This document shows, in pieces, positions 39,117 to 49,208 of a DNA stretch of 64,000 bases. The notes beneath the pieces are model-generated. The model saw nothing but the letters and a program-made list of their open reading frames with translations. It searched no databases and had not been told where the DNA came from. Source of the stretch: Streptomyces sp. NRRL F-5122 (GTDB taxonomy: Bacteria; Actinomycetota; Actinomycetes; Streptomycetales; Streptomycetaceae). The number at the start of each line of letters is the position of its first letter. Position 1 is the first letter of the stretch. The stretch covers positions 186,001 to 250,000 of the forward strand of contig NZ_LMWH01000243.1 in the NCBI RefSeq assembly GCF_001507435.1, given 5' to 3'. The translations under genes and the position numbers were made by a program.

Positions 39117-40610
39117 TCAGTCGTTGAGCACCGGGAAGCGGCGTGGGGCCAGCAGGAGCAGGGCCACGAAGGCGAGCGCGGCCGCGCAGGACGCGCCCAG
39201 GTAGACCGAGTGGACCGCGGACGCGATCGCCCTGCGGGTCGCCTCCGGCACGGACCCCTTGTCCAGGGCCCTCGTCACCGCGTCCAGATCGCCGACACCG
39301 CCCAGCCGGGACGCCAGGACGCCGTTGGCGATCGCGCCGAACACCGACGCCCCCACGGTCTGGCCCGTCTGACGGCAGAACAGGACCGACGCCGTCGTCG
39401 TGCCGCGCTCCGACCAGCCGACCGTCGACTGCACGCCCACGATCAGCGGGAGCTGGAAGAGCCCCAGCGCACCGCCGAGCAGCAGCATCAGCAGCGTCGG
39501 CTGCCAGGGGGAGCCCGGATAGGGCAGGAAGGGGAAGGCCAGCAGGATCAGGGCCGCGAGCCCGATGCCCAGCAGCGCCGTGTCCCGGAAGCCGATGCGG
39601 CGGTACACGTGCTGGCTGAGCGCCGCCGACACCGGCCAGCTGAGCGTCCACACCGAGAGCACGAATCCGGCCGCGACCGGGGCGAGGCCGAGGACCGCCT
39701 GGGCGTACGTCGGCAGGAAGACCGACGGGGCCACCATCAGCAGCCCCAGCGCGCCGAGCGCCAGATTGACCGCGGCGATCGTACGGCGCCGCCACACCCA
39801 GCCGGGGATGATCGGCTCCGCCGCCCGGCGCTCGACCGCCACCACGATCGCGATCAGCGCGAGTCCGGCGGCGAACAGCGCCAGCGAGGGTGCCGACAGC
39901 CAGGGCCAGGCCACCCCGCCCTGCACCAGCGCCGTCAGCAGGACGCCACCGCACGCGAACACCGCGAGCGCCCCGGCCCAGTCGATACGGGGACGGGGAC
40001 CCCGTTCCCGGTGCGGCTCGTGCAGATGGCGGACGATCAGCCACAGCGCGAGCGCCCCGATCGGCAGATTGACCAGGAAGATCCACCGCCAGTCGGCGTA
40101 CGCGGCGAACACTCCGCCGAGCGCCGGGCCCGCGACCGCGGACACCGCCCACACCGTGGACAGCTTGGACTGGATCTTCGGACGCTCCTTCAGCGGGTAC
40201 AGATCCGCGGCGAGCGTCTGCACCGTTCCCTGGAGGGCGCCGCCTCCCAGGCCCTGCACGATACGGAACGCGATCAGCGCACCCATGTTCCACGCGACCG
40301 CGCACAGCAGCGAGCCCACCAGGAAGAGGGCCGCGCCCGCGACCAGCACCGGCTTGCGGCCCATGGTGTCCGAGAGCTTGCCGTAGACGGGCAGCGTCAC
40401 CGTCACGGCCAGCAGATAGCCCGAGAACAGCCAGGAGAAGACGGAGAAGCCGCCGAGGTCGCCGACGATCTGCGGCACGGCGGTCGACACGATCGTCGAG
40501 TCGAGCGCGGCGAGCGCCATCGCGAGCATCAGGGCGGCGACGACGGCGCCGCGCCTCGCGGATCCGGTGTGCCGTACGGCCTCTCGTGTCGCGGGTCTTG
40601 TACTGCCCAC
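39117..40610 (-). CDS. MFS multidrug exporter (DHA2/14-helix type)
   Basis: 497 residues with about 14 membrane segments. Seen: LDSTIVSTAVPQIVGDLGG (motif D1 of 14-helix drug exporters), GKLSDTMGRKPVL (motif A between helices 2 and 3) and VWAVSAVAGPALGGVFA (motif C). Proton-coupled export of drugs or metabolites. GTG 40610 has AAGGGAGGG seven bases ahead. Divergent from the MacB-like ABC operon with a 496-bp shared region; no regulator is adjacent. Confidence 0.92.
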   Translation of the reverse strand: MGSTRPATREAVRHTGSARRGAVVAALMLAMALAALDSTIVSTAVPQIVGDLGGFSVFSWLFSGYLLAVTVTLPVYGKLSDTMGRKPVLVAGAALFLVGSLLCAVAWNMGALIAFRIVQGLGGGALQGTVQTLAADLYPLKERPKIQSKLSTVWAVSAVAGPALGGVFAAYADWRWIFLVNLPIGALALWLIVRHLHEPHRERGPRPRIDWAGALAVFACGGVLLTALVQGGVAWPWLSAPSLALFAAGLALIAIVVAVERRAAEPIIPGWVWRRRTIAAVNLALGALGLLMVAPSVFLPTYAQAVLGLAPVAAGFVLSVWTLSWPVSAALSQHVYRRIGFRDTALLGIGLAALILLAFPFLPYPGSPWQPTLLMLLLGGALGLFQLPLIVGVQSTVGWSERGTTTASVLFCRQTGQTVGASVFGAIANGVLASRLGGVGDLDAVTRALDKGSVPEATRRAIASAVHSVYLGASCAAALAFVALLLLAPRRFPVLND

Positions 40611-41106
40611 CGGATGCCCTCCCTTTCACATGTCTGCCGCACGCAAGTTTCTCACCGACCCGGACCCCGCGGTAAGGCCGACTCCGGGGGGCGCGTGAGG
40701 GCCTCGCGCGCCCCCCGGGGCCGTGGATCCTTGACCCTCACGCGACGGAAGGGTGGAGCCTGATGTCGCAGGTGGGTGGAGCCCACCCTGAGAAGGACTC
40801 CACCCTCCGGTGGACTGCCCCTAGGGGTAGCTCCGTACCAGGGCTCGGGGAGGGTTCGTCCCGACGGAGGACGAGCCGCGCCCCGTCCGTTCTTAACCTG
40901 GCTTTACGCCGCTGGGGAGCGGCCGGGACGCACGGGGGCGTGCCCGCCGTACCGGAAGGGGTGGGGTTTTCCCCAGCGGAAGACGGGGCCGGGCACCAGC
41001 GCGCCGGGGCCCCTCCCGGAACCAGACTGTTCGACGCGGCAGGGCACCGCCCGCCGCGACGCGGGACCGCACGTCCCGTCCACCGACCGCAAGAGGAGAC
41101 TTTGCC
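40611..41106. promoter_or_regulatory. 496-bp divergent control region (MFS exporter / ABC exporter)
   Basis: No gene seen. It holds a 12-bp perfect hairpin (arms 40684-40695 and 40707-40718). A cluster of related elements follows: GGGTGGAG at 40751 and 40774, GACTCCACCCT at 40797, and the inverted repeat TCCACC-ctcc-GGTGGA (40799-40814). The multiple GGTGGA/TCCACC elements 290-350 bp before the ABC gene look like a regulator-binding region, and the downstream stretch could be a long leader. Confidence 0.5.
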
Positions 41107-41895
41107 ATGACATCGGCCGTGACCATTCCCAGGCACGGGGGTACTGGAGGGCGTACGGCCGTAGCCGCGCGGGCGCGGCAGGTCGTCAAAGCGTACGGCT
41201 CCGGGGAGACCCGGGTCGTCGCCCTCGACCATGTCGACGTGGACATCGCGCGTGGCCAGTTCACCGCGATCATGGGCCCCTCGGGCTCGGGCAAGTCCAC
41301 CCTGATGCACTGCCTCGCCGGGCTCGACACCGTGACGGGCGGCCAGATCTTCCTGGACGAGACCGAGATCACCCGGCTGAAGGACAAGAAGCTCACCCAG
41401 CTGCGCCGGGACCGCGTCGGATTCATCTTCCAGGCGTTCAACCTGCTTCCCACGCTGAACGCGATCGAGAACATCACGCTGCCCATGGACATCGCGGGTC
41501 GCAAGCCGGACCGCGCGTGGCTGAACCGCGTCGTGGAGACCGTGGGCCTGGCCGACCGCCTCAAGCACCGCCCCACCCAGCTCTCCGGAGGCCAGCAGCA
41601 GCGTGTCGCCGTGGCCCGCGCCCTGGCGGCCCGCCCCGAGATCATCTTCGGTGACGAGCCGACCGGAAACCTGGACTCACGGGCCGGCGCCGAGGTGCTG
41701 AGCTTCCTGCGCCGCTCGGTCGACGAGCTCGGCCAGACCATCGTGATGGTCACGCACGACCCGGTCGCCGCCTCGTACGCCGACCGCGTGCTCTACCTGG
41801 CGGACGGCCGGATCGTCGACGAGATGCTGAAGCCGACCGCGGACACCGTCCTCGACCGCATGAAGGACTTCGACGCCCGGGGGCGTACGTCATGA
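41107..41895 (+). CDS. ABC transporter ATP-binding protein (MacB/LolD type)
   Basis: 262 residues. Walker A GPSGSGKST, Q loop FIFQAFNLLPTLNA, signature LSGGQQQRVAVARALA, Walker B IIFGDEPTGNLD, H loop VMVTHD: a complete ATPase of the MacB/LolD/FtsE group. ATG 41107 follows GAGGAGA. Its stop overlaps the ATG of the large permease gene, so they form one export system. Substrate unknown; the family exports peptides, antibiotics or lipoproteins, or acts mechanically on the cell wall. Confidence 0.94.
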   Translation: MTSAVTIPRHGGTGGRTAVAARARQVVKAYGSGETRVVALDHVDVDIARGQFTAIMGPSGSGKSTLMHCLAGLDTVTGGQIFLDETEITRLKDKKLTQLRRDRVGFIFQAFNLLPTLNAIENITLPMDIAGRKPDRAWLNRVVETVGLADRLKHRPTQLSGGQQQRVAVARALAARPEIIFGDEPTGNLDSRAGAEVLSFLRRSVDELGQTIVMVTHDPVAASYADRVLYLADGRIVDEMLKPTADTVLDRMKDFDARGRTS

Positions 41896-44471
41896 CCGTC
41901 CTGAAGACCTCGATGCGCAACTTCTTCGCGCACAAGGGACGCATGGCCCTGTCGGCCGTCGCCGTCCTGCTGTCGGTGGCGTTCGTGTGCGGCACGCTCG
42001 TCTTCACCGACACGATGAACACGACCTTCGACAAGCTCTTCGCGGTCACGTCGTCGGATGTGACGGTCAGCGCGAAGGGCGCCTCCGACACCGGTGAGAC
42101 CACGTCCGGGAACGGAAAGCCGCCCGTCATGCCGGCCTCCGTGCTCGGCGAGGTGCGCAAGGCGCAAGGGGTGAAGTCCGCCGAGGGCACGGTCTTCTCC
42201 ACCTCGGTGACCGTCGTCGACGCCGATAAGAACAACCTGTCGCCCAAGAGCGGCGCCCCCACCATCGTGGGCAGCTGGAACGGCAACGACGCCCGCACCA
42301 TGAAGATCACCTCGGGTGCGGCGCCCGAGGGCACCGACCAGATCATGGTCGACGCCGACACCGCCGACAAGCACCACCTGAAGCTCGGGGACGACATCGG
42401 CGTGATCAGCGCCGTCGGCACGCACTCCGCGAAGATCTCCGGAATCGCCACCTTCACCGTCACCAATCCCGGTGCCGCGATCTTCTACCTGGACACCAGG
42501 ACGGCCCAGGAGGCGCTCGTCGGGAAGACCGGCGTCTACACGAACGTCAACGTCACCGCGGACAGCGGCGTCAGCGACGCACAGCTGAAGAAGAACGTGG
42601 CGGCCGGGATCGGTGGCGCCTACAAGGTGCAGACCGCGAAGGAGACCGCGGACGCCAACCAGAAGGACGTCGAGAGCCTCCTGAGCGTGATGAAGTACGC
42701 GATGCTCGGCTTCGCCGGGATCGCCTTCCTGGTCGGCATCTTCCTGATCATCAACACCTTCTCCATGCTGGTCGCCCAGCGGACCCGGGAGATCGGTCTG
42801 ATGCGGGCGATCGGCTCCTCGCGCCGCCAGGTCAACCGCTCGGTGCTCACCGAGGCCCTGCTGCTCGGGGCGACGGGATCCGTTCTCGGTGTCGGTGCGG
42901 GAGTCGGCATCGCGGTCGGCCTGATGAAGCTGATGGGCTCGATGGGCATGCATCTGTCCACCAGTGATCTGACCGTCGCCTGGACGACCCCCGTGGCCGG
43001 TGTCGTGCTGGGTGTGGTCGTCACGATCCTGTCCGCCTACCTGCCCGCCCGGCGTGCCGGCAAGATCTCCCCGATGGCCGCACTCCGCGACGCGGGTGCC
43101 CCGGCCGACGCGAGGGCGGGACGGATCCGGGCCCTGATCGGCCTGCTCCTCACCGGCGCCGGCGGCTACTGCCTCTACCTGGCGGCGGCGGCCGACAAGG
43201 CCACGGACGGCTCGCTCTGGCTCGGCCTCGGCGTGGTCCTGTCGCTGATCGGCTTTGTCGCCGTCGGACCGCTGCTCGCGGGAGGTGTGGTCCGGGCGCT
43301 CGGAGCGGTCGTCCTGCGGATCTTCGGCCCGGTCGGGCGGATGGCCGAACGCAACGCCCTGCGCAACCCGCGCCGCACGGGCGCGACGGGCGCGGCCCTG
43401 ATGATCGGCCTGGCCCTGGTGGCCTGCCTCTCGGTCGTCGGCTCCTCCATGGTGGCCTCCGCGACCGACCAGCTCGACAAGAGCGTCGGCACGGACTTCA
43501 TCGTCCAGAGCGACAGCGGGCAGCTGATCACCCCGCAGGCGGTCAAGGCCGTGAAGTCCACCCCGGATCTCGAACGGGTCACCGAGTACAAGGTGCTCGA
43601 CGCCGCACTGACCACGCCCGACGGACGCACCTCCAAGAACGAGACGATCAACGCCGCCGACCCGACCTACGCGCAGGACCTGCGCACCGAGACGGTCGCG
43701 GGAGACCTGGCGGACGCCTACCGCCCGGACTCGATGTCCGTCTTCGAAGGGTTCGCCAAGAAGCACGGCATCAAGGTCGGGTCCACCGTGAAGGTCGACT
43801 TCAAGGACGGCCGGACGGCCGATCTGACGGTCCGCGCGATCACCAGCGACGACGTCGTGATCGACAAGGGCGCGATGTACGCGTCGATCACCACGGCCGC
43901 GAAGTACGTGCCGGCCGACAGCATGCCGCTGGACGTCCTGGTGTTCGCCACGGCCAAGGACGGCCAGGAGACGGCCGCCTACAAGTCGCTGAAGTCGGCA
44001 CTGCACGACTATCCGCAGTACACGGTCCGGGACCAGACCGACTACAAGCAGGCACTGAAGGACCAGATCGGCCAGCTGCTGAACATGATCTACGGCCTGC
44101 TGGCACTGGCGATCATCGTCGCGGTCCTGGGAGTCGTGAACACCCTGGCCCTGTCCGTGGTGGAGCGCACCCGGGAGATCGGCCTGATGCGGGCGATCGG
44201 GCTCTCGCGCCGCCAGCTGCGCAGGATGATCCGTCTGGAGTCGGTCGTGATCGCCCTCTTCGGTGCCCTGCTCGGCCTCGGACTCGGCATGGGCTGGGGC
44301 GCGACCGCCCAGAAGCTGCTGGCCCTCGAGGGACTGCAGGTCCTGGAGATCCCGTGGGGCACGATCATCGCGGTCTTCATCGGCTCCGCGTTCGTGGGCC
44401 TGCTCGCGGCCCTGATCCCGGCGTTCCGCGCCGGCCGGATGAACGTGCTGAACGCGATCGCCACCGAGTAG
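41892..44471 (+). CDS. FtsX-like ABC transporter permease (two FtsX domains)
   Basis: 859 residues. N-terminal helix (about 16-38), a large extracytoplasmic domain (about 40-255), then three helices containing the FtsX core RTREIGLMRAIGSSRRQV. Further helices, a second extracytoplasmic domain (about 530-720), and a second core RTREIGLMRAIGLSRRQL follow. The duplicated FtsX layout is typical of actinobacterial MacB-like exporters. ATG overlaps the ATPase stop by four bases. A long hairpin terminates the operon. Confidence 0.93.
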   Translation: MTVLKTSMRNFFAHKGRMALSAVAVLLSVAFVCGTLVFTDTMNTTFDKLFAVTSSDVTVSAKGASDTGETTSGNGKPPVMPASVLGEVRKAQGVKSAEGTVFSTSVTVVDADKNNLSPKSGAPTIVGSWNGNDARTMKITSGAAPEGTDQIMVDADTADKHHLKLGDDIGVISAVGTHSAKISGIATFTVTNPGAAIFYLDTRTAQEALVGKTGVYTNVNVTADSGVSDAQLKKNVAAGIGGAYKVQTAKETADANQKDVESLLSVMKYAMLGFAGIAFLVGIFLIINTFSMLVAQRTREIGLMRAIGSSRRQVNRSVLTEALLLGATGSVLGVGAGVGIAVGLMKLMGSMGMHLSTSDLTVAWTTPVAGVVLGVVVTILSAYLPARRAGKISPMAALRDAGAPADARAGRIRALIGLLLTGAGGYCLYLAAAADKATDGSLWLGLGVVLSLIGFVAVGPLLAGGVVRALGAVVLRIFGPVGRMAERNALRNPRRTGATGAALMIGLALVACLSVVGSSMVASATDQLDKSVGTDFIVQSDSGQLITPQAVKAVKSTPDLERVTEYKVLDAALTTPDGRTSKNETINAADPTYAQDLRTETVAGDLADAYRPDSMSVFEGFAKKHGIKVGSTVKVDFKDGRTADLTVRAITSDDVVIDKGAMYASITTAAKYVPADSMPLDVLVFATAKDGQETAAYKSLKSALHDYPQYTVRDQTDYKQALKDQIGQLLNMIYGLLALAIIVAVLGVVNTLALSVVERTREIGLMRAIGLSRRQLRRMIRLESVVIALFGALLGLGLGMGWGATAQKLLALEGLQVLEIPWGTIIAVFIGSAFVGLLAALIPAFRAGRMNVLNAIATE

Positions 44472-44504
44472 CCATCGGGCGGGGAGAACGGGGGCACGGG
44501 GGAA

Positions 44505-44544
44505 GGCCCGGTGCCGGGGAGCGACCGCTCCCCGGCACCGGGCC
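44505..44544 (+). terminator. Terminator hairpin of the ABC exporter operon
   Basis: Perfect 19-bp arms (44505-44523 and 44526-44544) separated by only AC, 33 bp after the permease stop. No T-run. Confidence 0.85.
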
Positions 44545-44745
44545 GCGCGCGTCGGTCGCCCCGAGTCCCTCCCCCGCCGCGGCGGATCCCCCGGGGGCGG
44601 TTGCACTCCGTGCCGGGCGTGCGACGGCGGGCGTTGTCCACAGGCCCGGCGTACACCCGCGCAGCGTCGTACGCTGGACAACCCCGGCCCCCGGAACCTC
44701 GCGGCCGGGTCTTCGTGTTGCCCACCCGGGACGGGATGCCCCTTC

Positions 44746-47700
44746 ATGAGCCTGCACGGTCTGCTCGACGCCGTCGTCAAGGACACCGCCCTCGCCGAAG
44801 CGATCCAGGCGGCCGCAGACGGCAACCGCATGCATGTCGACCTGGTCGGCCCGCCCGCGGCACGCCCCTTCGCGATCGCCGCCCTGGCCCGCGAGACCGA
44901 CCGGCCCGTGCTGGCCGTGACCGCGACCGGCCGGGAGGCCGAGGACCTGGCGGCAGCCCTGCGCTCCCTGCTGCCCCCCGACGGCGTGGTGGAGTACCCG
45001 TCGTGGGAGACCCTGCCGCACGAGCGGCTCAGCCCCCGCAGCGACACCGTCGGCCGCCGGCTCGCCGTCCTCAGACGGCTCGCCCACCCGAGGCCGGACG
45101 ACCCCGAGACCGGACCGGTCTCGGTTGTCGTAGCTCCCGTGCGTTCCGTGCTCCAGCCCCAGGTCAAGGGGCTGGGCGACCTGGAGCCGGTCGCGCTGCG
45201 CACCGGGCAGCGGGCCGACCTGGAGGAGATCGTGGGCGCGCTGGCCGCGGCCGCGTACTCCCGGGTCGAGCTGGTGGAGAAGCGCGGCGAGTTCGCAGTG
45301 CGCGGCGGCATCCTGGACGTCTTCCCGCCCACCGAGGAACACCCCCTGCGCATCGAGTTCTGGGGCGACGACGTCGAGGAGATCCGCTACTTCAAGGTCG
45401 CCGACCAGCGCTCCCTGGAGGTCGCCGAGCACGGCCTGTGGGCGCCCCCGTGCCGTGAGCTGCTGCTGACCGACGACGTGCGGAGGCGGGCCGCCGCCCT
45501 CGCCGAGGCGCACCCCGAGCTGGGCGAGCTGCTCGGCAAGATCGCCGAGGGCATCGCGGTCGAAGGCATGGAGTCCCTCGCCCCCGTTCTCGTCGACGAC
45601 ATGGAACTCCTCCTGGACGTTCTGCCGGCGCGCGCCATGGCCGTCGTCTGCGACCCCGAGCGGGTGCGGACCAGGGCCGCGGACCTGGTGGCCACCAGCC
45701 AGGAGTTCCTGCAGGCGTCCTGGGCGGCCACCGCGGGCGGCGGCGAAGCGCCGATCGACGTCGGCGCGGCCTCCCTTTGGTCCATCGCGGACGTCCGGGA
45801 GCGCGGCCGCGAGCTGGGCATGCTGTGGTGGTCGGTGTCGCCGTTCGCGGCCGACGACGAGCTGGACTCCCTGGACGGGGACACCCTCAAGCTCGGCATG
45901 CATGCGACCGAGACCTACCGCGGCGACACCGCGAAGGCGCTCGCCGACACCAAGGGCTGGCTCGCCGACGGCTGGCGCGCCGTGTTCGTGACCGAGGGCC
46001 ACGGCCCCGCGTCGCGCACGGTCGAGGTGCTGGGCAGCGAGGGCATCGCGGCCCGTCTGGACGCCGACCTCGGGGAGATGTCCCCGTCGCTCGTGCATGT
46101 GGCGTGCGGCTCGATCGACTACGGCTTCGTGGACCCCGCGCTCGGACTCGCCGTGCTCACCGAGACCGACCTCTCCGGGCAGAAGGCGGCCGGACGTGAC
46201 GGCACCCGCATGCCGGCCCGGCGCCGCAAGACGATCGACCCGCTGACCCTGGAGCCGGGCGACTACATCGTCCACGAACAGCACGGCGTGGGCCGCTACA
46301 TCGAGATGGTGCAGCGCACCGTGCAGGGCGCGACCCGTGAGTACCTGGTGGTGGAGTACGCGCCGGCCAAGCGCGGCCAGCCCGGCGACCGGCTGTACAT
46401 CCCCACCGACCAGCTGGAGCAGATCACGAAGTACGTCGGCGGCGAGGCCCCGACGCTGCACCGCCTGGGCGGCGCCGACTGGACCAAGACCAAGGCCCGC
46501 GCGAAGAAGGCGGTCAAGGAGATCGCCGCGGACCTGATCAGGCTGTACAGCGCGCGGATGGCGGCGCCCGGCCATGCCTTCGGCGGGGACACGCCCTGGC
46601 AGCGCGAGCTGGAGGACGCGTTCCCCTACGTCGAGACGCCCGACCAGCTGACCACGATCGCCGAGGTCAAGGACGACATGGAGAAGTCGGTGCCGATGGA
46701 CCGACTGATCTGCGGAGACGTGGGCTACGGAAAGACGGAGATCGCGGTCAGGGCGGCCTTCAAGGCCGTGCAGGACGGCAAGCAGGTCGCCGTCCTCGTC
46801 CCCACGACCCTGCTGGTGCAGCAGCACTTCGGCACGTTCAGCGAGCGGTACTCGCAGTTCCCCGTGAACGTGCGGGCGCTGTCCCGCTTCCAGACGGAGA
46901 CGCAGGCGAAGGCGGTCCTGGAGGGGCTCAGGGACGGCTCGGTCGACGTCGTCATCGGCACGCACCGGCTGTTCTCCTCGGAGACCAAGTTCAAGGACCT
47001 GGGCCTGGTCATCGTCGACGAGGAGCAGCGCTTCGGCGTCGAGCACAAGGAGCAGCTGAAGAAGCTGCGCGCGAACGTCGACGTGCTCACCATGTCGGCG
47101 ACGCCCATCCCGCGCACGCTGGAGATGGCCGTGACGGGCATCCGCGAGATGTCCACCATCACGACCCCGCCGGAGGAGCGGCACCCGGTGCTGACCTTCG
47201 TGGGCCCGTACGAGGAGAAGCAGATCGGCGCGGCCATCCGCCGTGAACTGCTGCGCGAGGGCCAGGTCTTCTACATCCACAACCGGGTGGAGTCGATCGA
47301 CCGTGCCGCGGCGCGCCTGCGCGAGATCGTCCCCGAGGCGCGGATCGCCACGGCCCACGGCCAGATGTCGGAGCAGACGCTGGAACAGGTGGTCGTCGAC
47401 TTCTGGGAGAAGAAGTACGACGTCCTGGTCTCCACGACGATCGTCGAGTCCGGTATCGACATCTCGAACGCGAACACCCTGATCGTCGAGCGCGGCGACA
47501 ACTTCGGTCTCTCCCAGCTGCACCAGCTCCGCGGCCGTGTGGGCCGGGGCCGCGAGCGCGGTTACGCCTACTTCCTGTACCCGCCGGAGAAGCCCCTCAC
47601 GGAGACCGCCCACGAACGCCTCGCGACGATCGCCCAGCACACGGAGATGGGCGCGGGCATGTACGTGGCGATGAAGGACCTGGAGATCCGCGGCGCTGGC

Positions 47701-48285
47701 AACCTCCTCGGCGGCGAGCAGTCGGGCCACATCGCGGGCGTCGGCTTCGACCTGTACGTGCGGATGGTCGGTGAGGCCGTCGCCGACTACCGCGCGTCCC
47801 TGGACGGCGGGGTGGAGGAGGAGCCGCCGCTCGAGGTGAAGATCGAGCTCCCGGTCGACGCACACGTCCCGCACGACTACGCCCCGGGCGAGCGGCTGCG
47901 TCTGCAGGCCTACCGTGCGATCGCCTCCGTGAACACGGAGGAGGACATCAAGTCCGTCCGCGAGGAACTCGTCGACCGCTACGGCAAGCTGCCCGAGCCT
48001 GTCGAGAACCTCCTCCTGGTGGCGGCCCTGCGCATGCTCGCGCGTGCCTGCGGCGTCGGCGAGATCGTGCTGCAGGGCAACAACATCCGCTTCGCCCCGG
48101 TGGAGTTGAGGGAGTCCCAGGAGCTGCGGGTCAAGCGGCTCTACCCCGGCACGGTCATCAAGCCGACGGCCCACCAGGTCCTGGTGCCGCGCCCGAAGAC
48201 CGCGAAGGTGGGAGGAAAGCCGCTGGTCGGCCGGGAACTGCTGGGGTGGGTCGGGGAGTTCCTGACCTCGATCCTCGGGTCCTAG
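44746..48285 (+). CDS. mfd: Transcription-repair coupling factor
   Basis: 1179 residues, the usual Mfd length. UvrB-like N-terminal module (VEYPSWETLPHERLSPRSD), RNA-polymerase-interacting domain (LEPGDYIVHEQHGVGRY), then the RecG-like translocase with CGDVGYGKTEIA (Walker A), VIVDEEQRFGVEHKE (DEEQ box) and TMSATPIPRTLEMA; the C-terminal TRCF domain is present. It removes RNA polymerase stalled at lesions and recruits UvrA. The ATG has only a weak GGGA-type site. Confidence 0.97.
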   Translation: MSLHGLLDAVVKDTALAEAIQAAADGNRMHVDLVGPPAARPFAIAALARETDRPVLAVTATGREAEDLAAALRSLLPPDGVVEYPSWETLPHERLSPRSDTVGRRLAVLRRLAHPRPDDPETGPVSVVVAPVRSVLQPQVKGLGDLEPVALRTGQRADLEEIVGALAAAAYSRVELVEKRGEFAVRGGILDVFPPTEEHPLRIEFWGDDVEEIRYFKVADQRSLEVAEHGLWAPPCRELLLTDDVRRRAAALAEAHPELGELLGKIAEGIAVEGMESLAPVLVDDMELLLDVLPARAMAVVCDPERVRTRAADLVATSQEFLQASWAATAGGGEAPIDVGAASLWSIADVRERGRELGMLWWSVSPFAADDELDSLDGDTLKLGMHATETYRGDTAKALADTKGWLADGWRAVFVTEGHGPASRTVEVLGSEGIAARLDADLGEMSPSLVHVACGSIDYGFVDPALGLAVLTETDLSGQKAAGRDGTRMPARRRKTIDPLTLEPGDYIVHEQHGVGRYIEMVQRTVQGATREYLVVEYAPAKRGQPGDRLYIPTDQLEQITKYVGGEAPTLHRLGGADWTKTKARAKKAVKEIAADLIRLYSARMAAPGHAFGGDTPWQRELEDAFPYVETPDQLTTIAEVKDDMEKSVPMDRLICGDVGYGKTEIAVRAAFKAVQDGKQVAVLVPTTLLVQQHFGTFSERYSQFPVNVRALSRFQTETQAKAVLEGLRDGSVDVVIGTHRLFSSETKFKDLGLVIVDEEQRFGVEHKEQLKKLRANVDVLTMSATPIPRTLEMAVTGIREMSTITTPPEERHPVLTFVGPYEEKQIGAAIRRELLREGQVFYIHNRVESIDRAAARLREIVPEARIATAHGQMSEQTLEQVVVDFWEKKYDVLVSTTIVESGIDISNANTLIVERGDNFGLSQLHQLRGRVGRGRERGYAYFLYPPEKPLTETAHERLATIAQHTEMGAGMYVAMKDLEIRGAGNLLGGEQSGHIAGVGFDLYVRMVGEAVADYRASLDGGVEEEPPLEVKIELPVDAHVPHDYAPGERLRLQAYRAIASVNTEEDIKSVREELVDRYGKLPEPVENLLLVAALRMLARACGVGEIVLQGNNIRFAPVELRESQELRVKRLYPGTVIKPTAHQVLVPRPKTAKVGGKPLVGRELLGWVGEFLTSILGS

Positions 48286-48394
48286 GGGCCCGTACGGTTC
48301 GGGCCGCGGGCCCTGGCGGACCGCCGGGGCCCTGTCCGCCGGCGTGCCGCCCTCGCGCGTCGGTTCCGTCGGCGTCCTGTCCGCCGGTGCCTTC

Positions 48395-49108
48395 TCAGCC
48401 GGAGCGGAACAGCATCCCGGACAGCGTGCGGAAGACGTCCTCGGGGTCCCGGTCGCCGATCGGGGCGTCGAGATTGTGGCCGAGGAGGAGTGTCGCGAAG
48501 CCGTGGGCCAGGGACCACGCGGCGACACCGGCGAGGCGGGCGTCGGCGGTGCGGCCCGCCGACTCCGAGTCCGCGACGGCCGTGCGCAGGCGCTCGCCCG
48601 CCAGAGCCCGGGCCGCGGTCAGTTCCACGTCGTTCCCGCGCAGCAGCTCCGGTGTGAACATCACCTGGAAATGGGCCGGATGCCCCGTCGCGAACCGCAC
48701 ATAGCGGACGCCGGCGTCGCGCAGGCCGTCGGCGTCGCCGAGTGCCGCGGCGAGCAGGGCGTAACCCTCGGCCGCGATCGCCGTGAGCAGGCCGGTGCGG
48801 TCCTTGAAGTGATGGGCGGGAGCCGCGTGCGAGACGCCCGCGCGACGGGCCAGATCGCGCAGGCTGAGCGTGGACGGGCCGTCGGTGCCGATGACGTCGA
48901 GGGCCGCGGACAGGATCGCGCGGCGCAGGTCGCCGTGGTGGTAGCGGCGGGAGGGTGGCCCTTCGGCCTCCTCGGGCCGCGTGGCCTCTTCGGCCCGCCC
49001 AGCCGCTGCGGCCCGCACGGCTTCCTCGGTCCCGGCGGGGTCGTCGGCAGACGTGGTCGTGGAGTCGTTCGCGGTCCGGGTGGTCTTCGCGGTCCTGGCG
49101 GCGGTCAT
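48395..49108 (-). CDS. TetR family regulator with long N-terminal extension
   Basis: 237 residues. Residues 1-52 are Ala/Thr/Glu-rich and probably disordered. The helix-turn-helix follows: HHGDLRRAILSAALDVIGTD, TLSLRDLARRAGVSHAAPAHHF. The C-terminal part resembles the WHG-type ligand domain (FATGHPAHFQVMF). It is divergent from the SCO6745-like gene, with a pair of 21-bp direct repeats between them, so it probably represses both. An internal start near residue 50 is possible; ATG 49108 has no good ribosome site. Confidence 0.88.
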   Translation of the reverse strand: MTAARTAKTTRTANDSTTTSADDPAGTEEAVRAAAAGRAEEATRPEEAEGPPSRRYHHGDLRRAILSAALDVIGTDGPSTLSLRDLARRAGVSHAAPAHHFKDRTGLLTAIAAEGYALLAAALGDADGLRDAGVRYVRFATGHPAHFQVMFTPELLRGNDVELTAARALAGERLRTAVADSESAGRTADARLAGVAAWSLAHGFATLLLGHNLDAPIGDRDPEDVFRTLSGMLFRSG

Positions 49109-49126
49109 GTGCAGCAGGGTACGCGG

Positions 49127-49181
49127 AATCTAGGCATTGACAAGTTCAGTGGGGTCCGGCAATCTAGTCAGTGTCAAGTTC
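49127..49181. promoter_or_regulatory. Paired 21-bp direct repeats between TetR gene and SCO6745-like gene
   Basis: aatctagGcaTtgAcaagttc at 49127-49147 and aatctagTcaGtgTcaagttc at 49161-49181 (capitals mark the three differences), offset 34 bp. They begin 18 bp upstream of the TetR ATG and end 27 bp before ATG 49209, so binding would cover both promoters. Confidence 0.7.
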
Positions 49182-49208
49182 CATGGTGGCCGAGACGAGG
49201 GGTGGGCC

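Noticed and set aside
44377..48528. 1383-codon antisense frame opposite mfd
   Set aside because: A mirror of mfd codon bias; no domain, start site or ribosome site.
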